From: Membranipora membranacea | Taxonomy: Eukaryota > Bryozoa > Gymnolaemata > Cheilostomatida > Membraniporidae | Assembly (NCBI GenBank): GCA_914767715.1 | Contig: OU612067.1 | Coordinates: 27,628,162-27,692,161, forward strand | Direction: 5' to 3' | Length of the DNA stretch: 64,000 nucleotides | Part shown: in pieces, positions 48,026 to 59,172 of the stretch | How the letters are laid out: each line of letters begins with the position of its first letter | Position numbering within the stretch: position 1 is the first letter of the stretch | Notes under the pieces: generated by a model | What the model was told of the DNA's origin: nothing | The model's database searches: none | Seen by the model: only the letters and a program-made list of their open reading frames with translations | Made by a program: the position numbers and the translations under genes

Positions 48026-48213
48026 CACACACCGTGAGAATACAAGGGAAAAACGTGCGTGTGCCAAAGGAGATATACGACAATCAGCTGCCTAGCACTC
48101 ACAAGATTCTGCCACCGCTGATGCAGAAACTGCTATCCAGATTGATGGAGTACAAACACGAGAGGCGGCCTTCTGCCAAGGCCATTCTGGGACGGCTTGA
48201 TGAAATGCGCTAA
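48026..48213 (+). pseudogene. Possible protein-kinase 3' exon in right arm
   Basis: The frame reads AWGTHTV, then KEIYDNQLPSTHKILPPLMQ and LLSRLMEYKHERRPSAKAIL before the stop. It differs from the left copy at a few residues (for example RPSA against RPSS). The AG acceptor of the left copy (ttgttttag) reads ttgttttaaa here, so this copy has lost its splice site. The protein frame is otherwise preserved between arms, although nearby non-coding sequence has more differences. Confidence 0.45.
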
Positions 48214-48539
48214 CATACGGACAATATGTTTATTTATATACAGACCAGTGTAAATAAAAACAAAAGATACTGTGGCTTAAATATGATAATAAATACATGT
48301 GAAGAGGATAATATGGCAACGCTACTCTGCATTGGCATTAGCTACAACTGTACGTGACATGTCTGTAAATAAAATATTTTCGGACTGTTTACATTCACTA
48401 TGATTCCATGTTGCGATTTCGTAAGGATTTCGGGAGTAATCGCCCCATGGAAATGACATTAAAGTCACTTTCAGATTGTGACGAATGAATTTTTGGACGC
48501 AAATAACCATACCGTGTTAATTCGACTGACTTCCTAATT

Positions 48540-48629
48540 GGCAGCATGGCTGAATGGTTAGCGCTTGCACACAATGCCTTGAAAGGGATTACACGCGGGA
48601 GACCGGGGTTCAAGTTCGGCCGCGGCAGA
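48540..48629 (+). repeat. tRNA-like segment in right arm
   Basis: Plus-strand tggctgaatggttagcgc and ggttcaagttc give A-box and B-box-like sequences. It differs from the left copy by a few substitutions and a 2-bp deletion near the A box. Confidence 0.55.
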
Positions 48630-49060
48630 TGTTTTTCATGTTTTTTTTCCATCATGGGAATGGTTAGAATCCACTAGTTCGAAATTGGAGTTAACCACAA
48701 ATTCGAAGCATGGAACCATAGTGATTTCGAAAGTTAACAAGCTATCAATTCTTTATTTAACTTTTTTGATTTTGGTAGTCTGGGTAAATTATGTACATAC
48801 ACGAGTGTAGTAAAACAAGATATTATTGAAATATTTGTGAACAATACATTATGATTTATACGACTATATACTGTTAGTTAAAATTCAAACACTGTACAAG
48901 CTATGATTTTCGTATTAAATACATTGTTTTGAGAGTTTGTAAGTAGTTGGCTGGTATTTGTTACAATACATGAGATCTCAGCTATATCTGATAAATTTAT
49001 TTACTACATAATGCCTTCAGAAAACCATCACTGTAAAATTTCTTGTGTATGTTTTGTAGC

Positions 49061-49591
49061 ACTACATCTAACCTGAGCTCAACATCTAGTATAGTCGGAC
49101 AGGAAAAGGAGAACAACATGATTGGAACAGAGAGTGCTGCTGTGTTCATGGAGACAAAGTCACCAGCATCAGCAGCGTGTATTTTTTCTGATGATGAGTT
49201 TCCCCGCCCTCCCTCCTCAGCAGGCTCACATGTAGAGACTTTTGCAAAAACTCCTGGCAAAAGAATAAACCCTCAGTTCTCGACGCCGCAAACAAAAAAG
49301 ACCAGGACAACCGATGAGGGCCATATTGAAAACCTTCTAACCAAGGAGGTGGAATTATGTATTGAGGAAAGAGAGAAGGCCACAGAAAGAAAACCTGAAG
49401 AGTGTGTAAGATTTGGTGAAGAGATAGCTGGGCATGTGACTTTATTCAGTGATCCATATGAACGTGCGGTCGTTATGAAAGAAATAAGACAGGTCATCTT
49501 CGATCGAAGATTTAATCCCCCAGTAAATCCTAACCAGAGCCAGTCATCTAGCTCAGGCTTATATATGCAGTCACTAAATCTCTTAAAGTAA
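49061..49591 (+). pseudogene. Accessory-protein C-terminal exon (BESS-like end)
   Basis: After an acceptor at about 49060 the plus strand is open for 175 codons. It has a Ser-rich acidic N-terminal part (FSDDEFPRPPSS), a Glu/Lys-rich probable helix (EVELCIEEREKATERKPEEC) and FGEEIAGHVTL with MKEIRQVIFDRRF, which resembles the C-terminal BESS-like helix of MADF or Myb/SANT accessory proteins in DNA transposons. The DNA-binding exon should lie upstream, where the right inverted arm now sits. No frame damage is seen in this exon. Confidence 0.4.
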
Positions 49592-49679
49592 CCTCATCAT
49601 ATCCATATTTTAACACATACAATTTTAGATGTCCATATCGCTGTCAATCAATATTAAATTTTCAAATCATACCATGCAT

Positions 49680-49765
49680 TGTCATACTCATACCATACAA
49701 ATATTTTTAATCATACATATTTTTAATCATACATATTTTTAATCGTACATATTTTTAACCATACA
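49680..49765. repeat. ~17-bp tandem repeat
   Basis: About four copies of tttttaatcatacata with small changes. Confidence 0.85.
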
Positions 49766-49814
49766 CTATTTTTGTCTTGTAATTGTATATATCCTTACTT
49801 CATAATATATATAT

Positions 49815-50162
49815 ACAAATACTTCCTGATTAATAGAAATATCGAACTCCAGGTTAATGACTACACCTCACAACCAAAACCGTGCAGCATTGGACTGCCA
49901 CAGGGCAGCGTGTTATCGCCATTACTCTTCCTCATATATACCAGAGATATGCTGGACAATTTGGGGTATACCCAGTTCCAAAACGCTGATGATCTTGAAC
50001 ACTTCACTTAAAAACAGCTGCGATACGATAACTAGGTATATTCACAAATGGAAAATGAAGGCAAACTGCACAAAAACAGACGTAATATGGTTCTCTGGCC
50101 AACCAGAGCAGTTACAGATTGCTGAGGAGAATATCACATCTGTACCAGACAGACCTCTTTAA
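49815..50162 (+). pseudogene. Non-LTR reverse transcriptase fragment
   Basis: The plus strand reads IELQVNDYTSQPKPC, GLPQGSVLSPLLFLIYTRDM and FQNADDL, where the catalytic YADD has become NADD. After a frameshift it continues as TITRYIHKWKMKANCTKTDV, the segment that normally follows. It is a short internal piece of a LINE, dead by frameshift and by the active-site change. Confidence 0.8.
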
Positions 50163-50921
50163 CACTTTAAGCAAGGGTCATTTGTTAGGGGTACTCCACT
50201 CAAGATTTGGTTTGACCGATGCCTTTTGAAGGTTTTCCAGTCATTATTCAGGCATAAGGTTGAAGAAAGGAAGCAAGCTAATTACGGTCTATTTGGATTT
50301 GGCCAGGGGGCGTGGCTTGTGTTTGTCTGCGATTTCCCTCTGCTATTCTTAGGTCCTATGTTTATCACCTTGCCACCTTTCCAGGGAGACACAATTCCTA
50401 CTGGAGGGAATATTTTTTTACTTTGTGTTAACATGACTATACAATGGGTTCTGGTATACACCTCAGAGCTCAGTCTCTTCCTCTGCAGAAGCAGACTGCA
50501 CCTCTGAGGAACAGACTGATGCAGTTCTTGGTGAGATGTAGCGCTTATTTTTATTCTTTTGGGTTTACGGATTAGTCGTATCAAACGCACAATTCAGGAA
50601 CGAAGCACCATCTGGACCAAGAAGTAGATATGTGTATACAATGGATATTTATAAATATCTACCATTTTTTTTGAGATAGATATCATATTTGAAAATCCTG
50701 CTTCACTGCCTCGCGTTAGCAATGATAAAGACCTATCTTATCAGTTTTATTCCGAAAGGTATCAAATTTTTAAACGTTGTCAATAAATGTGACAATCAAA
50801 TGACTGTAATTGTAAAATTTTAGAATGGTCAATAATCCGCACATTCTTGAGTGGACAAAAAGTAACATTAATATTTTACTTCTTCTTTTGTTCCTCTGTC
50901 AACCTGCAATGCAAAATATTT
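50163..50921. other. No gene supported
   Basis: A plus-strand ORF at 50226-50507 is hydrophobic and without recognisable motifs. The rest is AT-rich. Confidence 0.3.
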
Positions 50922-52264
50922 AGTTCTACCTATCGGACAAACATGATTGCTACCATTCAACACCAAGTGAAGACCAAGCACACATTTTCAGGTCTGTTCC
51001 TGGACCTGCAGAAAGCTTCGATAGTGTTTGGCACAAACAACTTCTCTTCAGACTTGCAGAATGTGGCCTATCTGGCAGAATTCTAGAGACTATCAGTCAA
51101 TTCTTATACTCCAGAACAGTTCAAACGCAAGTAAATGACCATCTTTCAGATCAAAAACCATGCCCACTAGGCCTTCCCCAAGGTAGTGTACTATCACCAT
51201 TGCTGTTCATCCTTTACACATGAGACCTTGAACAGGTTAACGGACCTAAACTACAATTCGCGTATGATTGCTCAATAATTTCATGGGCAAAGGATGATAA
51301 AAGTCTTCAGGAAGAAATGAAAAACAATGGAGCCTCCCTCTCATTGTGGTTGAATAAATGGAGAATGAGCGCAAATTGCCAAAAGACAGATGTGCTTATA
51401 TTCAATGGACAGACAAATCCCCCGCAATCCAAGGCGAGATGGTACAGCAGGCAACAAAAACAAAGGTTCTCGGAGTGACTAGAAGGCAACATGTCATTCA
51501 AAATACAACAAGAGGAAGCCAAGAGTAAGGCAAGCAGAAAATGGAACATGCTCAACGCACACATAGGTGCTGGAATGAGTATGCAGGCTACAAGAAAATT
51601 ACTAACCACAGTTATAATCCCGAAAACATGTTACTGTGTACACCTGTGGGATTTAAACACAGAACTGAGCATATACAACTATCTGAAGGAGACTCTGATC
51701 ATGACGTACAAACCGCCGACCGAAGTTGTTCACAGATTCGCAAATGTGCAACCTATGAACATAAGACATAGACATGACCGTCTCAACGCGTAAACAGCTC
51801 ATGAATACCGAGAATCTTGATATACTAAAATCATGCTCTCGAAGTAAACTTCATATTACGTTCTTAAGTGATATAAAAGCTCTAATGGACAGAGAAAGCG
51901 ATATGGATACTATATCTCTCAAGGATATAAAGAGAACATCAATAAAAGGGATTACTAGAGGAACTAGCAGGAGACATCTCAGAAAAGGATATAGTCAGGG
52001 AGTTCTCATATATAGCGCCTTCCACAGTGGGACGGGCTTGTCTCTCATGGCTGGACACTGCAATCTGTTGCTACACAGGTACAAGCTTGGACTCACCTAC
52101 AGTCAAACATGATTATGTTTAGAGGAAGATGAGTCTCTACGGCACTTTGTAAAGCACTTCACCCTGTTTAGCAACAGTAGGATGCTGTGTAACATTTCAG
52201 CAGACACACCAATAAGTCTATCAAATATTATAGACTTCATCATTCCAACAGGTCAATTTGCCTG
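50922..52264 (+). mobile_element. 5'-truncated non-LTR retrotransposon, decayed
   Basis: The plus strand reads TFSGLFLDLQKA, then after a frameshift FDSVWHKQLLFRLAECGLSG, GLPQGSVLSPLLFILYT with a stop, LQFAYDCSI where FADD is expected, and LWLNKWRMSANCQKTDVL. The C-terminal part continues through 51491-51793 and 51774-52112 in two frames (VQPMNIRHRHDRLNA, LRKGYSQGVL, GHCNLLLHRYKLGL) to about 52262. The GLPQGSVLSPLLF block also occurs in the piece at 49.8 kb, so both may come from related elements. Three or more breaks make it inactive. Confidence 0.82.
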
Positions 52265-53319
52265 AACATTATAGCTTAAGTGTTACTCTTAGTTACAGTA
52301 TCATGGCGTGTATATAATACTCATTTATGCAAGTGCTTTATACTATTCGTATAACAAAAGGTAAATCTCATACACATCCGTTATAACCAATTTGCCTTTG
52401 TTCATGTATATTTAACCATTGCTTGCTACCTTCTGATCCCCCACTCCTTAGTCCGCCAATCAAGGCACTTCATGTGGTAACCAATTATTTGCTATTTTCT
52501 TGCCCCTCAGCACTTGGGGTTGCCAGGGTAGTGTTCTGCTTTTATACCTGCCATGGCGTCAGCCAAGGCGTGGTAACTAAAATGTTAACACCTCTACATG
52601 GGGAATCACTATCACGTTTCTCCACTAATACAGTACAGACAATCTATTTTTTCATCAAAGTCACTTGAATCTCATACAACATGCGTAACTTCCTCATGCT
52701 ATGTTGTCTATTTAAACATTTTATTTTTGACACGTTCACACCTGTGACAGTAACACAAAAAAATGAATTAAAGCTAAATGACCGGTGCGCGTACAGTCAC
52801 ATATTCATTATTCACAATTTTATATATTCAACGGCATTAATCCAAATTTGGCAATCCAAAACCGCTACAGGCACTAAGGGTTACATTCCCATCAGGACGG
52901 TAGGGCACCCCTATAATAGTCATGCAAGGCGAGGGGCTAAGTATGTTGACATTCAATTGTCGCTATAACGCAGCCTGCCATCGATCTTAACTATAATTAT
53001 TAAATTACAAAGCCGTGCACTCACAAGTACCTAACAACATGCTCATCACTACTCATAACTGTCCGATCGACCAACTGTAATATTCCACACCAGTCATTTA
53101 TCATCCAGTCGTTATTTTTATTTTTATTTTTAATACCGCTTTCATGTTATATGGTCATTCATAATATGCCTGCAAACAGCCAAACTATCTTGCAATAAAC
53201 ATTATGCCTGCAAATATAGGAAATTGAATTATTTGTTCAAAGAGGGCACAACTAAATAGTAATGTCTATGATTCATAATCAATATTTCCAAGTTATCCTT
53301 TCATTGATTCTCCTATAAT
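52265..53319. other. Intergenic, no gene supported
   Basis: Short ORFs without motifs. No repeat was noted apart from a (TTTTTA)n-like run near 53115. Confidence 0.35.
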
Positions 53320-53820
53320 AGTAGACATCCCTGCCGCTAGTATCAGGGGGGCTCTGCTTTCCCAGCACGAGTACCGTAAGAAGAGAGAGAAGGTTTGGCA
53401 TGGATCAAACAGGATGGACCATGAAGCCGATGCAGGAAATGCAGTCACTCATCCAAAGAAGCAGGTAGCAACTGTTCTTAAGACTAACAGCCTTAAAGGG
53501 ATCTCATCCATGCACTGCATCGGGGCTGTGAATGTAGGTGGGGCTGTTTAGTAGGGTGAAGGTAGGGTGAAGGTCGCCTTGGTCTCCTGAGGCAGGTTGA
53601 CTGGCAGTATGTTGGTGACCAGTACAGCTGGGGTGAACTCCTCAGGGCGTACCTGAATCAGCTCAGCCTGGACCGGAAAAACTATCTAGATAGTTCTTTG
53701 ATCAAACAGTTGCTCTATAGCAGGAGCAACGCTGAGCTGTATTTCAGAGACATCAGTACCTTGGTCGCAGGCGCACCTCAGGCGCCAGCGGATGAGGAAC
53801 CAGCCGGGGCTTCTGGATCC
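53320..53820 (+). other. Unrecognised exon-like, GC-richer segment
   Basis: The plus strand reads ALLSQHEYRKKREKVWHGSN and then NAVTHPKKQ before a GT donor near 53465. After an AG near 53597 it reads VDWQYVGDQYSWGELLRAYL, NQLSLDRKNYLDSSLIKQLL and ELYFRDIST, and then a Pro/Ala-rich end with a stop at about 53840. GC content is higher than nearby. These may be 5' exons of the PHD-ending gene at 54.3-56.2 kb. The stop after the second stretch argues against a simple join. No family is recognised. Confidence 0.35.
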
Positions 53821-54267
53821 ACACTTTCAATCACTCCCCACTGAAACTCCAGTTTCGTTGCAGTGCAGCGATGCAGTGTCACCTTTGTCCAAGATATAGG
53901 CAGTTCAGTTCGTGCTAACTTTGGCGTGCAGTGATCCACATTGAAAAATCTATTATCAATGCCGAATTGCATCTTTAACTCTACGGTGATGCTCAGTAGT
54001 AATGAACTTTCTTATCGTTACTGATGTATTTTAAAATTACTGTGCTACAGTCAAGTCACCACTACATATCTCGATATATATTTTACTTCCATCTATTTTT
54101 TTCAGTGCAATTACAATAATATGTTTAGTACTTTGTTGACATAATAGAATCTCCTTTGTAAGTAATAGAAAAAAGAATTAACATGTTGCGTCATATCTTG
54201 CTCAATACCAATTATTATGATCCATATGTAGACCCTTTGTATGTTTTTCTTTTCTTTCCCTTTCAGT

Positions 54268-56240
54268 TCAGTTCAGATGCAGATGTTAGATGCAGCGTAT
54301 ATAACCTCCGCAGTTTTGGAGGTAAATCCTTTTAAATTCACAATTGTTGTTATTGGTTAAAATCCTTGTTAGTCAATATGTGCACATGTGGAAATTTCCC
54401 AGAGAGCTATTTCTTGCAGCCTATAACAGTCTATCATTTAAATGCTTTGTATTGACTCAATAAGTCACCTCACACTGGTTCATCTTTGTGAAAATGACCG
54501 ATTAGGCTCAACCAGCAGTGAAAAAAAGTTTTGATAATATCCATGATTTGCTTTCATTTTTGTCAGAGCATGAGGTGGAGCAATGCACTAAGTTTGTTTG
54601 CATCAGATCCTTCCAGGACTACACAAAGACACTACAGGAGCTAAACTTTGGTAAGAAAAATTTTTTCCAATGTTCATGTATTGTTAATTATCACTGTACA
54701 GGTGCTGGGGTTCTGATGTCAAGCAAGAGCTATCTTGGGTTTAAGCACTGACAATAAAATTTTCTCTTGTTCTCCATAAAAACTGAAGCATTTGTTTTTC
54801 AACGACAAGTTTGAGATTGCTATATGTATGGTGACATGGTTAATTTTTTTGCACTTTCTAAATGAAATGTTTCAGCTCTAAGCACCATTTTTTTATTGTA
54901 GATCCATTGGACTTTCTCAAATGGGGAGAAGAAGTGTTTGGTAAAGCCTATCTAAAATGCCAGCATGGCAGGGACTATCATCAGATGACCAAGACGAAGG
55001 CAGCAGTGCAAAAACAGGTTGGCATTCTCAATAAGAATAACTTAACTTTTTTGAGAATTATAAAAGTTGTTTTCAGGGCGCTCTTAGAGTTTTATGGCTA
55101 TATGTCTCAGGTCTTTAGCCTTTATCATAATTTTGTGCATCTTCCTTGAGATAATCTACTGCTCGACTGTGGTTTATTTCACTTTCTCATGGAAAATAAT
55201 TCTTTGACATTTGAAGGTGACATTCACTTGCATTGTTTCAGATTTAAGTATGTCTCCGCTTTAATAAAGTAATTCTAAGACTGCGTCTCCCATCATTTAT
55301 TGTTGCATAATATGCATTATGGAATTGAATGAGATCATCACCAAAGATTTGTAAGCAGATAGAGATTGGATAATTGAGGATTAACACCAGAGAAGAATAC
55401 ACCAGTTGCAAACACATTTGGATTAGAAAATAAATTATTAGCACAGCCAGCCACATATTCATTTCTGATTGCTCTCAACGTCATTTTTTCAGAGATCATT
55501 TTTGGACATGCATCATAATTCAAAATATTCAGTCAATACTTTTTTTTATGATTTTAGTTTTCTGAACTATTCCAGTTTCGTTTCATTAGCAGGTGCATAA
55601 AGTTACAGATCACTCTCAGTGGGAGTAACAATTCATCGGCACATACATTATACATCTCATAAGGTAAATTTCAGTCACAAAATTGGGTTTGCTAATTGCC
55701 CACAGTATGATAATGCTAGAAACAGAATGATCACAACTTTATGTCAATGTTCTATATTACTGGTAACATCTAGCAAAATCAGTGCAATACAGTCTTCTCA
55801 GCTCGCTTCGGCAGCTCTTACCATTGACACAGAACACCCCTGTCATCACTTCCACTGTACTCTAATTATTGTCTTGTGAACCATATTCTATCTTAGCTAT
55901 TAACTAGCTATCTACCTCCTTTTTTGTGGTTGATAATATTTGGTAGGGTCTCCTCCTCACCCTGGGCTTTTGTGAACTTTTACTCTAATTACTTGCAGTT
56001 TTACCATCAGAAGATATCAGGTCGCCAAAAGCTAGCAGCCACACATAGACTGTGTATGTAGACTGGTGTGGGAGCCGACATCCGCCATCAGAAAGGATAG
56101 CATGGTGGAGTGCCCACTGTGCAAAGAATGGTACCATGAGGGATGCACACGCATTCCTCCAACAGCAAGATGCCCTCTCACAGGCCACCTGGACTACTTT
56201 ACCTGCCAACCTTGCATTAATAAGGGGAAAGCAGTACTGT
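54268..56240 (+). pseudogene. Unrecognised gene ending in a PHD finger
   Basis: Four plus-strand exons join in phase: about 54268-54322 (MQMLDAAYITSAVLE), 54508-54651 (NIHDLLSFLSEHEVEQCTKF then SFQDYTKTLQELNF), about 54901-55017 (DPLDFLKWGEEVFGKAYLKC) and about 55999-56240. The last begins FYHQKISGRQKLAATHR, hits a stop one base out of frame, and resumes as CVCRLVW, VECPLCKEWYHEGCTRIPPT and FTCQPC, the C4HC3 spacing of a PHD finger. A single one-base shift is the only damage seen. PHD fingers usually read histone tails. The N-terminal part is not recognised, and the context suggests a transposon-borne gene. Confidence 0.5.
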
Positions 56241-57239
56241 AGCAACTGTGAGACTAATATAGTCAAGTACAACTATCATCATCACCAGGAACGGTATCAT
56301 CGTAAGACTTCTGTTTTTCAGTCAACATCTATCGAACTGGTTTATACTCTCCACTGTCTCCTATCTTGGCAGTTTTTTTAGCATTCTGTCTATCTACTCC
56401 TAGTTTTGATAAGTCACTGTTGATGTTCTTTTTCCACGTAAACTTTGGTGCACCTCGAGCCATTTTCAACGGTCTCACATACTCCTCGATTCGATAGACA
56501 AATAACAGCATCCTATTTTCCCAATTACAATGTTATTATCTTGTGTCATTTTTCATATGGTGTTTTTTTATAATATCGATTGGAAGTATCGTGTATATTA
56601 TACACGATACTTCCACAAACATATTATAGTATAATTTCTTATAACACATCTTCATTGAAACAAGGTAATCATGTAGCAAATTATACATTGTTGAGCTGCA
56701 TGTTGTTACCCTCAAGTCAATATTTAAAATAAATATTTTTATGATAGCATTGCAATAGAGTGTTTCATATCAGGATCAGTATGAAAGAGCTGATATCTAA
56801 TCAATATAATCAAACTGGATTGCTAACCCAAAGCTTCCAGTTATCTCAGCAAGAATTGATAGGACTATTACTAATTATGGGGCCATTTCATCTAGAACAA
56901 AGTCTTAGACAAGAATAATCAACAGATGGGATTTCCCCTAAATTGAAGTATAGGGATCCCCTGACTAACAAAGGGAAATCCACATTCTTCAGTTATTATG
57001 TTGGCCAATCAAAATGCTTCAAAACAAACCAATCATATGTTCAGATTGCAGAGGTTATATACGCTGCATCTAACGACTTTCCTCACATCATTTTTAGACG
57101 GAAAAGCTGCTCATACATGACTTTCATTCGTCCATGGTCACACTGATAAGAACAATACTGGTTACATTTATACCTCAACAGCTTACCACTGGCTTCAACT
57201 TTGTAAATCACACTGATCAGCCACGGCATTTTTAGTGAT
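56241..57239. other. No gene supported; one hairpin
   Basis: AT-rich. The hairpin at 56582-56614 is the only notable structure. Confidence 0.35.
56582..56614. repeat. Perfect 33-bp hairpin
   Basis: Two 16-bp arms, ggaagtatcgtgtata and its reverse complement, flank a single T. Confidence 0.95.
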
Positions 57240-57846
57240 GTACAAACATTCCCAGAGGCAAGTGTGACAAAGATGGAGTCCTCATTCCCATTAGCAGATC
57301 CGATTTTGAAACTGGTGCCGATCATCAAGCCAACTAACAGGGCAAAGTTTACTTCTGCTGATATTCGCAGACGTGCCACTGCATTTGATTTAACGGAAAG
57401 GGGATCAAGGCTTCATAGAGTCAATGATTATATTACTCTGCAGAAGATGAGTTTGCTGGTTCAACAACTGAGTGTTAGAGTCGTGAGGCTATGAAATCGT
57501 AGCCCAATCTCACTTGTCTGATGCATGCTATTATGTGAATGCCTCACTCCGATGCAAGCAGTGAGAGAGTATTTAGTATGCTAAAAGAGATATACACCGA
57601 CACTCGAAGTCGGCTAGAGCAATCCACTATCATATCATTCTCTCTGTCAAACTCAACACATCAAACCTGCTGAAAAACACTATATTTAGTGATGCTTTAC
57701 TCACCCAGATTAAAAGATCACCAAGTGTGCACAATATGTCCTATGTTACACAGAATCAGGATACATTAGAGGACAACAGTAATGAAGATAATATTTTTGC
57801 AGAAGACAAGGAGATGGAAGTCAGTGAGGCTGTTGACAAATACTAA
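57240..57846 (+). pseudogene. hAT transposase C-terminal fragment
   Basis: The plus strand reads ASVTKMESSFPLADPILKLV and IIKPTNRAKFTSADIRRRAT. After breaks near 57490 it reads PHSDASSERVFSMLKEIYTD, the hAT dimerisation block with the catalytic Glu, and after a last frameshift LSVKLNTSNLLKNTIFSDAL and an acidic end, stopping at 57846. It has the same layout as the last exon of the intact hAT gene (DPILKLVPIIKP against NEVLEFAPMVKP), so it is a distant relative, not a copy. Confidence 0.85.
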
Positions 57847-59170
57847 TGTTTTATAGGAAAGAAGCAATCATATTTCTCCTATACTAAAATCTATGCAAAA
57901 TTAACAGTTATTTCATAATAAAACTACTCTAAACACCAAACGATTTCTAAGCCGAATTGCTGTATGTAAGGTTGTTTTCAGTTGGATGTAACATACTCCA
58001 AGAAAGTTTTAAGAGTCGTACAGGAAGCACGTAATATAACCGCACATTTGTGACAGTTGGTATCCTTAGAAGTATAGCATGTATAATGTCTGTTGTAAAA
58101 TTTCACTTTTGTACAAATTTACATCAACAATGTAAAAAACTCCTCTTTTTAGAGAATATTTTAGTGCGGGTCACAGAGAAGTGACCAAAAACTATGCTGA
58201 AGTCATGGAATAGAAACAGAGGGCCATGCTAGGTCATTTAGCAGGTGGTCATGAGTTCCCAGCCAATGGCTACTACAAAAAGTGTAGCTATGCAACAAAA
58301 ACACACTGGCTAGACTCAGGTAAGATAGCTTCTCATATTATTAGACCTTGAACAAAAGCACAAGTTGTTTTTTTCTCACATGATTTCTGTTGATAAGAGG
58401 AGTGATGGTGGAACTTTGGAATCAAAATAATACATTGATGGGGAATATTTATATCTACTGTTGACTTGAATCTTATCACCTGTTCTGTCATTTGCTGCCA
58501 AACATCTCCCTTTTGTGTTCCAGGTTACTCACATGCAACATTGGCACAATGAACTTGACCGGTCATGACAATACTTGTTTAAACACGGGGGAGGGGGAGC
58601 AAAGGCTGGGTTGTGAGTCTCAGTAGGCATATACCTTAGTGGGAGCTATATACAAACGATAATACTATAGAAGGAATATTCAGAACTAGGAGGGATTTCG
58701 ATTTGGGCGGCTAGAATCGAATTGAAATGGCAAGAGGAATCAACTTCATATTATAATACAGCAGCTATAAACCATTTGATTTCCGTTGAGCAACTTTTTT
58801 TATGTTGTTATCTTTTGTTTCAGATTGATTTTGAGATTGACTTACTACTTGGAGGACCAGGCGCTACCAACTCATATGAAGAACTTGAGGATAGGTTATC
58901 GGACCTGGTCAGGGGGACGTGACAGTGAAGAAAGGTATAATCATTATTCAAAAAGATGCGTAATAAAATTATATGAAATTCAATGCTATCTCCTTATTTT
59001 GGATAATTTTTTATAGCATAATACTATACTATCCTACAGTTTTGATACTTAGCTATAATATGAGTTCTTTCTTAAAAATCTGCTTATTAAACTTAGTGGT
59101 GTTACCCGTACCATGCCATCAGAAACTGGATGGAAGCAGACCTTGACGATATCATGTTCACTGTTTATTG
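57847..59170 (+). other. Possible exon remnants, unrecognised
   Basis: Two exon-like pieces are seen on the plus strand. One is at about 58200-58320 (KQRAMLGHLAGGHEFPANGY then YKKCSYATKTHWLDS, with a GT donor). The other is at 58822-58935 (LILRLTYYLEDQALPTHMKN, flanked by a good TTTCAG acceptor and a GT donor). They lie upstream of the DUF7869-like gene and may be its 5' exons. The remainder shows nothing. Confidence 0.3.
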
Positions 59171-59172
59171 CA

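Larger units (their letters stand above)
36561..48864. mobile_element. 12.3-kb structure bounded by ~1.0-kb inverted repeats
   Basis: The segment 36561-37560 is repeated in inverted orientation at 47860-48864, with roughly 95% identity by eye and a few small indels. Similarity stops sharply at both outer and inner edges. The outer edges read gtcgtataaatc on the left and gatttatacgac on the right. Between the arms lie transposase fragments of at least three kinds. It could be a large composite or terminal-inverted-repeat element, or an inverted duplication of a 1-kb repeat. No convincing target duplication flanks it, and the outside sequences on the two sides are unrelated element remnants. 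Confidence 0.75.
47860..48864 (+). repeat. Right inverted arm
   Basis: About 1005 bp, the inverted partner of 36561-37560. It carries the same elements in the same outward order: possible kinase 3' exon (48026-48213), AT-rich segment, and tRNA-like segment (48540-48629). Confidence 0.92.

Noticed and set aside
36561-48864. A Polinton/Maverick element
   Set aside because: Long inverted ends and size would fit, but I found no protein-primed polymerase, retroviral-type integrase, packaging ATPase or protease between the arms.
50226-50507. A membrane protein gene
   Set aside because: The ORF is hydrophobic, but it lacks a recognisable motif, splice context or codon pattern, and it lies between LINE fragments.
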